From: Vibrio europaeus
GTDB lineage: Bacteria; Pseudomonadota; Gammaproteobacteria; Enterobacterales; Vibrionaceae
Reading direction: 5' to 3'
Assembly: GCF_001695575.1 (NCBI RefSeq)
Contig: NZ_LUAX01000005.1
Location: forward strand, 36,469 to 100,468
Length of the DNA: 64,000 nt
The position numbers were made by a program, and so were the translations under genes. Shown one piece after another: positions 1-7,685 of the stretch (position 1 is the stretch's first letter; each line of letters begins with the position of its first letter). The notes under the pieces were generated by a model that saw only the letters and a program-made list of their open reading frames with translations, had not been told where the DNA came from and did not search any database.

Positions 1-1414
1 GTGTCGCAAGTGCACGTGCAATCGAAATACGCTGACGCTGACCACCAGAAAATTCGTGCGGGTATTTCACCCCTGCCATTGTGCCCAGACCAACGTGATC
101 AAGTAGATCGTTGACGATCTGACGTGTTTCAGTTTCGCTATTGGTCAGCTTATGGAATCGGATAGGTTCCGCGATGATGTCAAATATCTTCATACGCGGG
201 TTCATTGAAGTATAAGGGTTTTGGAACACCATCTGCATTTGACGGCGCAGTGGGCGACGCTCTTTCTCTGATTTCAGAGATGTTAGGTCGATTCCTTCAA
301 AAGTTACCTTGCCCGAGTTCGGCGCATACAAGCCTGCGATCACTCGTGCTATGGTCGATTTACCAGAACCCGACTCACCAACAAGACCGAAAGTTTCACC
401 TTCATAGACTTCAAAGCTGACATTGTTAGAAGCTTGGACATATTCACGACGACTTTCGAACAGGGAATCTTTCGTCACAAAGCGTAGATTCACGTTCTCA
501 ACATTGAGTAACGAACCTGTGTAATCGCGGTGGTCTTGGCTTTGACCTAGCCAGTGTTTTTTCACATCGAGTGGCTCCATCTCGTGGGCTTCTTCGATGT
601 AGCTAACCAGTGGGAAGCGATCAAGCTTCATATCAGAGCGAGGTACCGCAGAAATGAGACTGCGTGTGTAGGAATGATCTGGGTCGCCTAGTACTTTCGC
701 CGTTGGGCCAAACTCAACCAAATCACCTCGATACATAACCGCAACACGATCCGTTACGTTGGAAACAACCCCCATATCGTGGGTAACCAACATACAGCCA
801 ACATTGTTCTTGATACACAACTCGCGGATCAAACTCAGAATCTGGTCTTGGATAGACACATCCAATGCAGTGGTCGGTTCATCAGCAATAATCAGATCAG
901 GCTCACCCGCCAAAGCAATCGCGATGACCACACGCTGACGCATACCACCTGAAAACTGGTGTGGGTACTGCTTTAAACGGTTCTCTGGTTGAGGAATGCC
1001 TACTTGCTGCATTAAAGAGAGCGCGCGCTGATACGCCTCTTGATCAGATACCTTCATATTGGCATGAATGGTTTCTTTGAGTTGATGCTCAACGGTAAAA
1101 AGTGGGTTTAGAGAAGTCATTGGATCTTGGAAGATAAATCCAATTTTAGAACCTCGAACGCTGCGCATCTGTTCTGGGGTTAAACCAGAGATCTGCTCAC
1201 CGTCTAAGTAAACATCGCCACTTGCGATACGACCAGGTGGGCTCAGCAAATCAATGACCGCATTACCAACGGTCGACTTACCGGCACCAGACTCGCCAAC
1301 AACACCGACGATCTCTCCACGTTCAATATTAAAGGAGAGTGATTTAACTGCGGCATGAACACCATGACGCGAAGGGTACTCTATTCGAAGATTTTTAACT
1401 TCTAAAAGTGACAT
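1..1414 (-). CDS. Peptide-type ABC transporter ATP-binding protein with two ATPase domains (3' end cut by window)
   Basis: Reading the minus strand from the ATG at 1414 gives 471 uninterrupted codons that run off the window. The first ATPase domain has Walker A GESGAGKST, signature FSGGMRQR and Walker B LIIADEPTTALDV. The second has Walker A GESGSGKST and signature FSGGQRQR, about 18 residues before the window edge. Two complete Opp/Dpp-type ATPase domains in one chain replace the usual separate DppD and DppF pair; YejF is the classic example. It should power uptake of di- or oligopeptides or related solutes at the inner membrane. The permease and binding-protein genes are not visible and may lie beyond the left edge. 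A GAGG lies about 7 nt before the ATG. The exact substrate cannot be read from sequence. Confidence 0.9.
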   Translation of the reverse strand, partial: MSLLEVKNLRIEYPSRHGVHAAVKSLSFNIERGEIVGVVGESGAGKSTVGNAVIDLLSPPGRIASGDVYLDGEQISGLTPEQMRSVRGSKIGFIFQDPMTSLNPLFTVEHQLKETIHANMKVSDQEAYQRALSLMQQVGIPQPENRLKQYPHQFSGGMRQRVVIAIALAGEPDLIIADEPTTALDVSIQDQILSLIRELCIKNNVGCMLVTHDMGVVSNVTDRVAVMYRGDLVEFGPTAKVLGDPDHSYTRSLISAVPRSDMKLDRFPLVSYIEEAHEMEPLDVKKHWLGQSQDHRDYTGSLLNVENVNLRFVTKDSLFESRREYVQASNNVSFEVYEGETFGLVGESGSGKSTIARVIAGLYAPNSGKVTFEGIDLTSLKSEKERRPLRRQMQMVFQNPYTSMNPRMKIFDIIAEPIRFHKLTNSETETRQIVNDLLDHVGLGTMAGVKYPHEFSGGQRQRISIARALAT

Positions 1415-2115
1415 TACCAGACCTCTACTGCTTCGGCAGCTTTCTGCCCTGTCTGAAAAGTGAATCCATTCGAACCAGAATATCATTCTGGCAAATTACA
1501 AGGTCATCAATTTGGCAAAAAATTCACAGAAAAGCAACAAAGATAGGATAAAAAGTCGAGTTCGAACAAAAACCAAGCAGCATAGCAAAATAAATATGCA
1601 ATAGAGCTATATCTTCCATTGGTCATACCTGCGCCACAAATACACCCCAGACCAATAAAAACGTAACTTTTCGTTATTTCACATGGTATTTAGTTATAAC
1701 CAAAATAGAATAACCATTCAGTCATTCAAACCCCTTTACCATTAACAAATTTAAAACATAGCTCCAAATATATGTTTAAATAAGGTCATTTAGTCCATCT
1801 AATTTCAATTATACAGAATTAAATTAAGACAAAAGCCCTGATTGGCAAATCTATTATCTGCAGTTTTTATTACCTTACTGAAGCTAGTTAATGCTTAAGT
1901 ATGAGGGATGCTAAAGAACTGGAGAACTGGAGAACTGGAGAAAGTTTGTAGGAATAGAATCAAGTGACAACTCTTGTTCATTAAATTTTTTGTCATCCTC
2001 AAGAGCGAGGAACGAGAGAATTGGGGATCTCATGGCAAATATTTATCTCGCAAGGCGTAGCCCGATCCCGTTTTCCAGAAGCGCAGCGTTCTATAGGGCG
2101 TAGCCCGTTCCAAAA
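1415..2115. other. AT-rich gap upstream of the ABC ATPase gene
   Basis: About 700 bases without a convincing gene on either strand. It holds a perfect 7-bp inverted repeat with a 3-nt centre (CCAGAAT at 1475-1481, ATTCTGG at 1485-1491), about 60 nt upstream of the ATPase start, which could be an operator. It also holds a short run of the CTGGAGAA unit at 1918-1940 and one copy of the composite repeat described separately (2052-2111). No promoter could be assigned with confidence. Confidence 0.5.
2052..2111. repeat. Composite dispersed repeat, copy 1
   Basis: The stretch is built from GGCGTAGCCCGATCC, then a TTCCAG core, then GCGCAGCGTTCTA, then AGGGCGTAGCCCGTTCC. The same blocks in the same order occur at 11530-11608, there with an expanded TTCCAGTA core. 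The GGGCG(T/A)AGCCC block can fold into a tight hairpin. It is non-coding and does not resemble an insertion sequence known to me. Confidence 0.6.
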
Positions 2116-2118
2116 TGC

Positions 2119-2148
2119 AAAAAGCCTCGTCATTTCTGACGAGGCTTT
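2119..2148 (-). terminator. Distal terminator of the Arg-His-Pro tRNA operon
   Basis: Inverted repeat AAAGCCTCGTC / GACGAGGCTTT with a T-run on the minus strand. It follows the decayed tRNA-Pro remnant. Confidence 0.8.
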
Positions 2149-2157
2149 CTAATAGTA

Positions 2158-2212
2158 ATTCGGTGAAGAGCATATTTTGAACATCAGGCGAACCCCACTG
2201 TGGGTTCAAACT
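2158..2212 (-). pseudogene. tRNA-Pro 3'-end remnant
   Basis: On the minus strand this stretch keeps a GGGTTCG T-loop-like segment and the 3' acceptor sequence CTCTTCACCGA. The following spacer (ACTATTAGAAAGCC) closely matches the spacer after the intact tRNA-Pro at 2269 (ACTATTAAAGCC). The rest of the tRNA is unrecognisable. It is best read as a decayed tandem duplicate of tRNA-Pro together with its terminator. Confidence 0.6.
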
Positions 2213-2233
2213 AAAGCTCAAACGCTAGAAAGT

Positions 2234-2263
2234 AAAAAGCCCTAGTCTTTCGACTAGGGCTTT
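2234..2263 (-). terminator. Proximal terminator after tRNA-Pro
   Basis: Perfect stem AAAGCCCTAGTC / GACTAGGGCTTT followed by T's on the minus strand, a few bases downstream of the last intact tRNA-Pro. Confidence 0.85.
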
Positions 2264-2268
2264 AATAG

Positions 2269-2345
<77 letters not shown>

Positions 2346-2408
2346 ACTTGTGTTTTGTTCTGACTTATCAGAACAGGAAACCTAAGTTACCTAAGTTACC
2401 TAAATAAA

Positions 2409-2484
2409 TGGGGTGGCTAACGGGACTTGAACCCGCGACAACTGGAATCACAATCCAGGGCTCTACCAACTGAGCTATAGCCAC
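2409..2484 (-). tRNA. tRNA-His(GTG)
   Basis: 76 nt with encoded CCA and anticodon GTG in the stem CTGGA/TCCAG. The base at 2485 supplies the G(-1) typical of tRNA-His, giving 77 nt in the mature form. Confidence 0.97.
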
Positions 2485-2530
2485 CACTGGCTTTGCCTTT
2501 GTTTACCGCTATTCGCGTTAAACTAAATAG

Positions 2531-2607
<77 letters not shown>

Positions 2608-2634
2608 ACGAATTATTTTTTTACTTGGTTGACG

Positions 2635-2706
2635 TTATAGAGGGTTAACCCTCTGGTCCCGCTTATTCCAAGAGCCGAGATGCGCTACAAAAAACGCGAT
2701 TCACCG
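2635..2706 (-). pseudogene. Decayed tRNA-Pro copy
   Basis: The + strand shows the tRNA-Pro pieces GAGGG, ACCCTCTGGTCCC, GATGCGCTAC and ATTCACCGAC in the right order. The anticodon stem is replaced by an unrelated stretch, the D-arm is damaged and the 3' acceptor is missing. It lies between the His copy at 2761 and the Pro copy at 2531, where a Pro gene is expected from the repeated His-Pro unit. Confidence 0.85.
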
Positions 2707-2760
2707 ACTTATGTTTTATCTCGAATTTCATCAAGAATGGGAGCAGTGCTACCAGAATAA

Positions 2761-2836
2761 TGGGGTGGCTAACGGGACTTGAACCCGCGACAACTGGAAT
2801 CACAATCCAGGGCTCTACCAACTGAGCTATAGCCAC
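2761..2836 (-). tRNA. tRNA-His(GTG)
   Basis: 76 nt with encoded CCA and anticodon GTG. Same sequence as the copy at 2409; G(-1) comes from position 2837. Confidence 0.97.
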
Positions 2837-2870
2837 CACTGAAATTTTTACCGATATACCTTTAGGCGAA

Positions 2871-2947
<77 letters not shown>

Positions 2948-2968
2948 ATGCCCTATCGGCGGAGTGGA

Positions 2969-2997
2969 ATAATACGTATATCACACTATGCCGTCTA
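2969..2997 (-). promoter_or_regulatory. Probable promoter of the tRNA operon
   Basis: On the minus strand, TAGACG (2992-2997) and TATTAT (2969-2974) are 17 nt apart and lie just upstream of tRNA-Arg. The GC-rich stretch after the -10 box fits a stringently controlled stable-RNA promoter. Inferred from the motif only. Confidence 0.5.
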
Positions 2998-3132
2998 GTA
3001 CTTTTTCAACTTTTTTTATCGTTTGGTGCCTTTTTCGGCAATTAAAGTGTGATAAACCCCTATTTCCCATTAGATACCCCCCTGAAAGCGGGTAACTTGT
3101 TGTTTATTGCAACAACTTAACAGGATATAATC

Positions 3133-3216
3133 ACCCATTATTTACATTGATTTAACAGCCAACCACGCTTTTTGGCAAGGTCTAACTGTTGGTCAAGCCA
3201 CACTCTAATAATGGGT
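3133..3216 (+). other. Long inverted repeat in the cytochrome c5 leader
   Basis: ACCCATTATT (3133-3142) and AATAATGGGT (3207-3216) are perfectly complementary over 10 bp. Inside them, AACAG (3154-3158) can pair with CTGTT (3186-3190), or CCAAC with GTTGG. The element ends 29 nt before the GTG start of the cytochrome gene and could form a structured 5' UTR. Confidence 0.4.
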
Positions 3217-3245
3217 AAGCACGAACTTACCTTCAGGAATGTAAA

Positions 3246-3668
3246 GTGAGTTTAATGGATATGTCTCGAAAAATGTTAACCGCTTTGGTCGCTGCGATCA
3301 CTTTTTCTAGCGCCACTTTTGCAGCAAATGTAAGCCAAGAAGAATATGATGCAATTGCAGAACGTATTAAGCCTGTTGGTGGTGTTTACCTAGCAGGTGC
3401 CGAGCCCGTTAAAGCAGAGCCAACAGGCCCTCGTGATGGTGCAACGGTTTACGGTACTTTCTGTATTGCGTGTCACGCATCTGGTGTCAGCGGCGCACCT
3501 AAAACTGGTGATGCTGGTGACTGGTCACCAAGAATCGCTCAAGGCCGAGATGTGCTAAACAACCACGCAATTAACGGCTTTAATGCAATGCCAGCGAAAG
3601 GTTCATGTATGGACTGTTCAGATGATGAAATCATCGCGGCAATCGACCATATGATTGAAGGGCTATAA
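3246..3668 (+). CDS. Cytochrome c5 family monoheme protein
   Basis: A 140-residue periplasmic electron carrier. A signal peptide covers about residues 1-27, ending in TFAA. The heme site is CIACH (C73, C76, H77), and M115 in the MPAKG motif is the likely second axial ligand. The pair C121/C124 near the C-terminus is typical of cytochrome c5. I use the GTG at 3246 because AGGA lies about 7 nt upstream; ATG codons at 3255 and 3261 are alternatives that would shorten the signal peptide. The gene is followed by a strong terminator and faces the convergent rep gene. Family members pass electrons toward terminal oxidases; the specific partner is not shown here. Confidence 0.9.
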   Translation: MSLMDMSRKMLTALVAAITFSSATFAANVSQEEYDAIAERIKPVGGVYLAGAEPVKAEPTGPRDGATVYGTFCIACHASGVSGAPKTGDAGDWSPRIAQGRDVLNNHAINGFNAMPAKGSCMDCSDDEIIAAIDHMIEGL

Positions 3669-3690
3669 GTTCCCTCTATATATAGAGAGA

Positions 3691-3718
3691 AAAGGCTTGG
3701 TTTAAACCAAGCCTTTTT
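3691..3718. terminator. Terminator between cytochrome c5 and rep
   Basis: Stem AAAGGCTTGGTT / AACCAAGCCTTT with T's on both strands, so it can serve both convergent genes. Confidence 0.85.
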
Positions 3719-3734
3719 CATATCTGCCATTCTA

Positions 3735-5753
3735 TTACTTCTTGTTGAACATCGATCTCAAGTTAGCAATATGTGCTTGGCCTTTCGCCATACGCTCTTC
3801 CTGCGTCACCGGCTTCTTAGCTTGTTCCCATTCCACATCATCAAATGGCAACTCATCGAGAAAACGACTTTGCGTCGGCTTAATTAACTCACCAAACTGA
3901 CGGCGCTCTTTACACATGGTAAAGGTCAGTTCTCGCTGCGCCCGTGTGATGCCAACGTACATTAAGCGGCGCTCTTCCTCGACATTCTCTTCATCGATAC
4001 TGGTTTGGTGCGGTAAGATCCCTTCTTCTGTTCCTATCAGATAGACGTAAGGAAACTCCAGACCTTTAGAAGCATGTAACGTCATCAATTGAACCGCATC
4101 GCTATCTTCGTCCTCTTCGCCTCGTTCCATCATATCGCGTAACGTCAGGCGCTGAACCACCTCTTTAATGCTCTTCTCTTCTTGGTCATAGTTATCCCCT
4201 TCAAGGTCAGCCACAATCCAAGAGTACAGATCAGACACATTTTTCATACGCATTTCAGCCGCTTTCGGGCTAGAGGATGTTTCGTATAACCAATCTTCGT
4301 AATTGATATCACGCACTAACGAGCGCACCGCTTCCACGGTATCACCACGCTCCGCTTGATCGGCAATTTTAACTAGCCAAGCGGTGAAGCGGCGTAAGTT
4401 CTCTAACCCACGCCCACTCAACGACTGCTCCAAGCCTAACTCAAAACTGGCTTCAAATAGGCTTTTGCCACGCATATTGGCGTAACTGCCCAGTTTTTCT
4501 AACGTTACTGGGCCAATTTCACGTCTTGGCGTGTTAACAATACGCAGAAATGCGTTGTCATCATCTGGGTTAACCAAGACACGCAAATACGCCATGATGT
4601 CTTTGATCTCAGCGCGAGCAAAAAACGAGGTGCCCCCTGATAACTTGTATGGCACCCGGTTCTGCATCAAAGACTTTTCAATCAGACGCGATTGGTGGTT
4701 ACCACGATACAAAACCGCATAATCTTTATAGTCCGTGCGATTAAGGAATTTGTGCGCAATAAGCTCACCGGTCACTCGCTCTGCTTCATGCTCTTCATTT
4801 TTTGCTAGCAGGACTTTGAGCTTTTCACCGTCAGGAATTTCTGAGAACAGGGACTTCTCATACACGTGTGGGTTGTTGGCGATCAGAATATTGGCAGCGC
4901 GCAAGATACGACTGGTTGAGCGATAGTTTTGCTCAAGCTTTATCAGGCGCAGATTTGGGTAGTCCTCACCCAACAGCACCAAGTTTTGCGGCTTTGCCCC
5001 ACGCCAAGAGTAGATTGACTGGTCGTCATCCCCTACTACGGTTAATCGGCCTCGTTCGCCGACAATCAGTTTAACCAGATCGTATTGACTGGTATTGGTA
5101 TCTTGGTATTCATCCACCAACAGGTAGCGAATACGATTTTGCCAGCGCTGACGAACTTCCTCATTAGTACGCAGTAGCAGCACAGGTAATGAGATTAAAT
5201 CGTCAAAATCAAGCGCGTTGTACGCTTTCATCTGTTTCTGATACATCTCAAAACAGAAGGCAAACAACTGTTGCTGCTCACCTTTTGCCTGCGCTTTGGC
5301 TTGCTCAGGCGTAAGCATGTCGTTTTTCCAGTTGGAAATGGTGCTGAGTAATTGACGTAATAAGTCTTTATCGCCATCAAGCTGTTTTTCTGTCAGCTCT
5401 TTGAGCAGCGCCATTTGGTCTTGGTCATCAAACAGTGAAAAGCCTGCTTTGAGGCCTAATGACTTATATTCACGCTTAATAATGTTGAGACCAAGAGTAT
5501 GAAAGGTTGAGACCATTAAACCTTTTGATTCATTTTTGCCTAGGGTCTGACCAACACGCTCTTTCATTTCACGTGCCGCTTTGTTGGTAAAGGTTACCGC
5601 GGCAATGTTACGTGCCTTGTAGCCACACTGCTGAACCAGATAAGCAATTTTGTTGGTGATAACACGCGTCTTACCTGAGCCAGCACCAGCTAGCACCAAG
5701 CATGGGCCTGACACGTATTTTACTGCTTCATCTTGATTGGGGTTCAGCTTCAT
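3735..5753 (-). CDS. rep: ATP-dependent DNA helicase Rep
   Basis: Superfamily 1A 3'-5' helicase that helps replication forks past bound proteins and restarts stalled forks. Visible motifs are Walker A GAGSGKT (residues 23-29), DEYQDTN (motif II), [15 protein letters not shown] (III), QNYRS (IV), LHASKGLEF (V) and YVGITRA (VI). The frame is open to 5837, but the start at 5753 ([10 protein letters not shown]) gives 672 residues and the N-terminus expected for Rep; the extra 28 codons upstream look like leader. E. coli Rep has 673 residues. It could be confused with UvrD, but the short N-terminus and overall length favour Rep. Confidence 0.93.
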   Translation of the reverse strand: MKLNPNQDEAVKYVSGPCLVLAGAGSGKTRVITNKIAYLVQQCGYKARNIAAVTFTNKAAREMKERVGQTLGKNESKGLMVSTFHTLGLNIIKREYKSLGLKAGFSLFDDQDQMALLKELTEKQLDGDKDLLRQLLSTISNWKNDMLTPEQAKAQAKGEQQQLFAFCFEMYQKQMKAYNALDFDDLISLPVLLLRTNEEVRQRWQNRIRYLLVDEYQDTNTSQYDLVKLIVGERGRLTVVGDDDQSIYSWRGAKPQNLVLLGEDYPNLRLIKLEQNYRSTSRILRAANILIANNPHVYEKSLFSEIPDGEKLKVLLAKNEEHEAERVTGELIAHKFLNRTDYKDYAVLYRGNHQSRLIEKSLMQNRVPYKLSGGTSFFARAEIKDIMAYLRVLVNPDDDNAFLRIVNTPRREIGPVTLEKLGSYANMRGKSLFEASFELGLEQSLSGRGLENLRRFTAWLVKIADQAERGDTVEAVRSLVRDINYEDWLYETSSSPKAAEMRMKNVSDLYSWIVADLEGDNYDQEEKSIKEVVQRLTLRDMMERGEEDEDSDAVQLMTLHASKGLEFPYVYLIGTEEGILPHQTSIDEENVEEERRLMYVGITRAQRELTFTMCKERRQFGELIKPTQSRFLDELPFDDVEWEQAKKPVTQEERMAKGQAHIANLRSMFNKK

Positions 5754-5922
5754 GTTCGTCTCAACGATTGGAAAAGGTGGCGCATATAATAATAGTGCAA
5801 TAGGCAGATTGCTATGTTTATACCTATCCCTCATCAAGCTAAATATTTATCGACTAATATGAATAACAACTTTTTTCATAAATCATGTCATTAACAGTTT
5901 CATATTTGATGACTTCTTAGGC

Positions 5923-5948
5923 TATAATGAATGAACGTTCATTCATTA
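5923..5948 (+). promoter_or_regulatory. vexR promoter -10 box and palindromic operator
   Basis: A consensus -10 box TATAAT (5923-5928) overlaps a perfect 24-bp palindrome at 5925-5948 (half-site TAATGAATGAAC). No good -35 box is visible. A TetR dimer bound here would cover the core promoter of its own operon, so autoregulation by the product of the next gene is likely. Confidence 0.7.
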
Positions 5949-5982
5949 ACCCACTATATGTAGACTGTCTGGTTCTCGTCAC

Positions 5983-6549
5983 ATGATAGATAAAAGACAA
6001 AAAATTATAGATGCCGCTGAAAAACTGATTGCAGAATCAGGCTTTCAGGGACTTTCTATGCATAAGTTGGCCAAGGAAGCTGGGGTCGCAGCAGGAACGA
6101 TTTATCGCTACTTCTCTGACAAAGAAGATTTATTGCAACAAGTTCGATTAGCGGTCATACAGCGTAATGCAGGTTTAATTCAGCATGGCGTAGAAGATTC
6201 TATGACCCTAAAACAACGATTTCGCAAAATGTGGTTAAACATTTTCGATCTCTCGGGGTCAAACATCGGCAACTTAAAGAATCGTGCTCAGTACGACTCT
6301 TTACCTTGCGTCCGAAGCCATGAAACGAAAGAGATCGAACGCAAGATGTTTAGCAAAGTGGATCAACTCTTCACAGAAGGGCGAGATCAAGGGGTATTTA
6401 AACCCTTAGATAACCCAGTGTTGGCTGCACTTAGTTTAGAAGTCAGTGTCACTCTGGCACGTAAGCAATCTCTCGGATATTACCAGCTTGACCAAGAAGC
6501 CATTGATGCGGCTATCGAAGCGAGTTGGGATGCGATTATCAAACACTAA
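5983..6549 (+). CDS. vexR: TetR-family regulator of an RND efflux operon
   Basis: 188 residues. The N-terminal helix-turn-helix (about residues 24-50, MHKLAKEAGVAAGTIYRYF) is a standard TetR DNA-binding domain; the C-terminal part should bind ligand. It is the first gene of a three-gene operon, 18 nt before the adaptor gene. The palindrome at 5925-5948 is a likely binding site. The symbol rests on the gene order regulator-adaptor-pump, which matches vexRAB of Vibrio cholerae, an operon linked to bile and detergent resistance in which VexR controls its own operon. Sequence identity to VexR was not measured. Confidence 0.8.
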   Translation: MIDKRQKIIDAAEKLIAESGFQGLSMHKLAKEAGVAAGTIYRYFSDKEDLLQQVRLAVIQRNAGLIQHGVEDSMTLKQRFRKMWLNIFDLSGSNIGNLKNRAQYDSLPCVRSHETKEIERKMFSKVDQLFTEGRDQGVFKPLDNPVLAALSLEVSVTLARKQSLGYYQLDQEAIDAAIEASWDAIIKH

Positions 6550-6567
6550 TTTGGAGTTCTAATCAGA

Positions 6568-7674
6568 ATGAAAAAGTGGACTTTCTTTATGTTACTTATC
6601 GCGATACTGCTGTTTGGCAGTGTGATAGGTTTCAATTTATTCAAACAACAGAAGATCGCTGAATACATGGCGAATCGTCCTGAGCCAGAGTTTCCTGTCA
6701 CGGTTACAGAAGTAAGCCCTGTCGATTGGGTGCCTGTGATTGAAGCGATCGGCTTCATCGAACCTAACCAAGGTGTCACCATTGCTAACGAAACAAGCGG
6801 TGTGATTGACAAGATTGCTTTTGAGTCTGGTACTCAGGTTGAAGAAGGCCAACCATTGGTTTTGCTTGACTCTGATGTAGAGAAAGCCAACCTTAAGAGC
6901 TCGCAAGCTAAGCTACCGGCTGCCGAAGCTAAGTACAAACGCTACCAAGGCCTTTACAAGAAAGGTTCTATTTCAAAAGAAGCGTATGACGAAGCAGAAG
7001 CGAACTACTTCTCGCTTAAAGCAGATATTGAAAGCCTAAAAGCTTCAATTGACCGTCGTGAAATCAAAGCACCATTTGCAGGTGTGGTTGGTATCCGTAA
7101 TGTTTACCTAGGCCAATACCTACAGTCAGGTACCGACATTGTTCGCCTAGAAGACACAAGTGTTATGCGCCTGCGCTTCACAGTGCCACAGACGGATATT
7201 TCACGTATCTCGCTTGATCAAGAAGTCGATATCTTCGTCGATGCTTTCCCAGAAAAACCATTTAAAGGTTCTATTGCAGCGATCGAGCCTGCGGTAAACA
7301 TTCAAAGTGGTCTGATTCAGGTACAAGCCGATATCCCGAACAGCGACGGTAAGCTACGTAGTGGTATGTTTGCTCGCGCAAATATCATTCTGCCTAAACT
7401 AGAAAACCAAGTAACGCTACCTCAAACAGCCATTACTTTCACGCTATACGGTGACAACGTGTACATCATTAGCGAAGAAAATGGCGAGAAGCGCGTTAAG
7501 CAACAAGTGGTTAAAGTAGGTGAACGTACTAAAGATATCGCTCACATCCTTGAAGGTGTTAAAGCCGGTGATGTAGTAGTGACTTCTGGTCAGGTTCGTC
7601 TAAGTAACGACGCTAAAGTTCGTGTAGTAGAAAGCGATGCGACTACTCCACCAGCTGAAACACCAATGCTGTAA
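6568..7674 (+). CDS. vexA: RND efflux periplasmic adaptor (membrane fusion protein)
   Basis: 368 residues. One N-terminal membrane anchor lies at about residues 5-26. It is followed by the biotinyl-lipoyl-like half motif (GVIDKIAFESGTQVEEGQPLV region), a short alpha-helical hairpin, the second lipoyl half (EIKAPFAGVVGIR) and beta-barrel domains ending near residue 350. This is the order of HlyD/AcrA-type adaptors. It should link the inner-membrane pump to an outer-membrane channel, probably a TolC encoded elsewhere. There is no lipobox, so it is membrane-anchored rather than a lipoprotein. The pump gene starts 11 nt downstream. Confidence 0.9.
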   Translation: MKKWTFFMLLIAILLFGSVIGFNLFKQQKIAEYMANRPEPEFPVTVTEVSPVDWVPVIEAIGFIEPNQGVTIANETSGVIDKIAFESGTQVEEGQPLVLLDSDVEKANLKSSQAKLPAAEAKYKRYQGLYKKGSISKEAYDEAEANYFSLKADIESLKASIDRREIKAPFAGVVGIRNVYLGQYLQSGTDIVRLEDTSVMRLRFTVPQTDISRISLDQEVDIFVDAFPEKPFKGSIAAIEPAVNIQSGLIQVQADIPNSDGKLRSGMFARANIILPKLENQVTLPQTAITFTLYGDNVYIISEENGEKRVKQQVVKVGERTKDIAHILEGVKAGDVVVTSGQVRLSNDAKVRVVESDATTPPAETPML

Positions 7675-7685
7675 TTGGAGGCCTC

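Noticed and set aside
205..420. 71-codon plus-strand frame
   Set aside because: Shadow of the ABC ATPase on the opposite strand.
1415..1560. Possible upstream gene ending in TAATG against the ABC ATPase start
   Set aside because: The two minus-strand frames that end close to the ATPase start close again within about 45 codons, use AT-rich codons unlike their neighbour and show no permease-like sequence.
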